DNA of 8,263 nt, taken from positions 1-8,263 of the forward strand of contig CALXAS010000067.1 in the NCBI GenBank assembly GCA_944386315.1. The letters run 5' to 3'. Position numbers and translations under genes: made by a program. Source of the DNA: an uncultured Clostridia bacterium. Lineage in GTDB: Bacteria; Bacillota; Clostridia; TANB77; CAG-508. Below, piece by piece: positions 7,591 through 8,263 of the stretch (positions within the stretch are counted from its first letter, which is position 1; each line of letters starts with the position of its first letter). The notes below the pieces were generated by a model. It searched no databases, was not told where the DNA came from, and saw only the letters and a program-made list of their open reading frames with translations.

Positions 7591-8140
7591 TACTTTTCTC
7601 CCCTTTTTCTACTAATTTTCCATCTTCTATTTGTAACACTCTGTCTGCTTCTTTACTAATTTCTAAATTATGTGTAATGATAATAATGGTTTGTTGGTAG
7701 ATTTTATTTGCTTGTTTTAAAAGTTGTATAATTTCTTTACTTGTTTTTACATCTAAATTTCCTGTTGGTTCATCTGCTAATAAAATAGAGGGCTGATTGA
7801 TTAATGCTCTTCCTATTGCAACACGTTGTTGTTGTCCTCCTGATAATTGATTCGGCAAGTATTTTCTTCTATTTTCTAATCCTAATAAGTGTAACAAACT
7901 TCGCAATTTTTCCTCAGGAACTTTTTTACTATCTAAATCACAAGGTAATGTAATGTTTTCTTCTACCGTTAAAATAGGAAGTAAGTTATAAAACTGGTAG
8001 ATAAATCCAATATTTTTTCTTCGAAAAATGGCTAAATCATCGTCGCTATATTCATAAATATTCTTTCCATTCATTAAAACCTTGCCAGATGTTGGTTTAT
8101 CTAACCCCCCTATTAAATCTAATAAAGTAGATTTTCCGCC
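7574..8140 (-). CDS. ABC transporter ATP-binding protein, LolD/MacB type, 5' end missing
   Basis: This is the energy-supplying partner of the FtsX permease. The frame remains ABC-like upstream of the ATG at 8074, giving GGKSTLLDLIGGLDKP just before it, so that ATG is internal; using it would remove Walker A. Numbering from it, the Q-loop is Q27 (IYQFYNLLP), the signature LSGGQ is at 77-81, Walker B ILLADEP has D101 and E102, the D-loop GNLD is at 105-108 and the switch histidine is H135 (ITH). All downstream catalytic motifs are intact. Coding similarity ends at about 8140 within Walker A: only SGGKST remains where G-x-S-G-x-G-K-S-T is expected, and an in-frame TAG follows at 8167-8165. About 38-40 N-terminal residues, including the first strands and A-loop, are missing, as is the promoter. 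The stop TGA lies 17 bp inside the permease gene. As present in this window the protein could not bind ATP normally. Confidence 0.9.
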   Translation of the reverse strand, partial: GGKSTLLDLIGGLDKPTSGKVLMNGKNIYEYSDDDLAIFRRKNIGFIYQFYNLLPILTVEENITLPCDLDSKKVPEEKLRSLLHLLGLENRRKYLPNQLSGGQQQRVAIGRALINQPSILLADEPTGNLDVKTSKEIIQLLKQANKIYQQTIIIITHNLEISKEADRVLQIEDGKLVEKGEKSNESVT

Positions 8141-8150
8141 AGATAAATGT
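8136..8150. other. Sequence junction between the ABC operon and a DNA methyltransferase gene
   Basis: Left of about 8140 the minus strand is a normal ABC ATPase up to the middle of Walker A. From about 8142 the plus strand reads as an internal part of a D12-type methyltransferase. Both genes point away from the join and both lack their 5' portions, with no inverted terminal repeat or target-site duplication in view. This is most simply a chimeric assembly join near a contig end; a deletion or inversion breakpoint is the alternative. Confidence 0.7.
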
Positions 8151-8263
8151 AAGTCAATTAAAGTCTATAATGCGAAAATAGAAGATATCATTGAAAATGT
8201 TGAATGCGATATTTTATATTTAGATCCGCCATATACTCAGAATCAGTATGGAACTCAATATCA
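8142..8263 (+). CDS. DNA adenine methyltransferase fragment, D12 class, both ends missing
   Basis: The plus strand is open in frame from the join to the window edge, about 40 codons. It reads KVYNAKIEDIIENVECDILY followed by LDPPYTQNQYGTQY. DPPY is the catalytic motif IV of N6-adenine DNA methyltransferases, and the context with a preceding hydrophobic D-I-L-Y-L strand and a following Q-x-x-Y-x-x-x-Y is typical of the MethyltransfD12 (Dam-like, type II modification) family. The S-adenosylmethionine-binding F-x-G-x-G motif and the target-recognition region should lie upstream and are absent; the remainder of the catalytic domain lies beyond the window. No start codon or ribosome binding site belongs to it here. 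Whether it is part of a restriction-modification system or a phage or solitary methylase cannot be judged. Confidence 0.72.

Noticed and set aside
8072..8074. ATG at 8074 as the true start of the ABC ATPase (166 residues)
   Set aside because: The frame upstream still encodes GGKSTLLDLIGGLDKP, part of Walker A and the following helix, and no SD sequence precedes this ATG.
8165..8263. Minus-strand continuation of the ABC ATPase N-terminus in another frame (simple frameshift)
   Set aside because: None of the minus-strand frames here resembles an ABC N-terminus, while the plus strand gives a clear DPPY methyltransferase segment.

Overview
The window is AT-rich (about 30% GC by eye) and almost entirely coded on the minus strand. 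The low GC, AGGAGG-type ribosome binding sites, the clostridial prepilin-like leader, and the AAA-ATPase_like/PD-(D/E)XK and Flavodoxin_5-type proteins suggest a Firmicutes bacterium, most likely an uncultured gut Clostridia. This is inferred from protein style, not from a marker gene. The odd length and the abrupt change of content in the last ~120 bases suggest a whole metagenomic contig.

Layout in order of transcription (minus strand, right to left): (1) A 5'-truncated LolD/MacB-type ABC ATPase overlaps an 837-residue two-FtsX-domain permease by 17 bp; together they form an ABC exporter or lipid/peptide-handling transporter. (2) After a 66-base gap with a likely extended -10 promoter comes a tight three-gene unit: a GT39/ArnT-like membrane glycosyltransferase, a flavodoxin-like protein starting 2 nt after its stop, and an AAA-ATPase_like/PD-(D/E)XK protein 20 nt further on. 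A hairpin with a U-run lies 48 nt after the last stop. (3) A 196-base intergenic region holds that terminator, a second dyad, a promoter-like TATAAT and a strong inverted repeat that can hide the Shine-Dalgarno sequence of the next gene. (4) A surface protein with a prepilin-like N-terminus and GLUG-type repeats runs off the left end of the window.

The right end is the structural surprise. At about 8138-8145 the ABC ATPase breaks off inside its Walker A motif, and the remaining bases encode, on the plus strand, an internal piece of a D12-class DNA adenine methyltransferase with its DPPY motif. Both genes lose their 5' parts at the same point and no mobile-element end is visible. A chimeric assembly join is the simplest explanation, a real rearrangement the alternative.

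No tRNA, rRNA, CRISPR array or insertion sequence was seen. I see no convincing new multi-gene system. The best leads are the SD-sequestering hairpin before the GLUG protein and the unexplained glycosyltransferase-flavodoxin-ATPase/nuclease operon.
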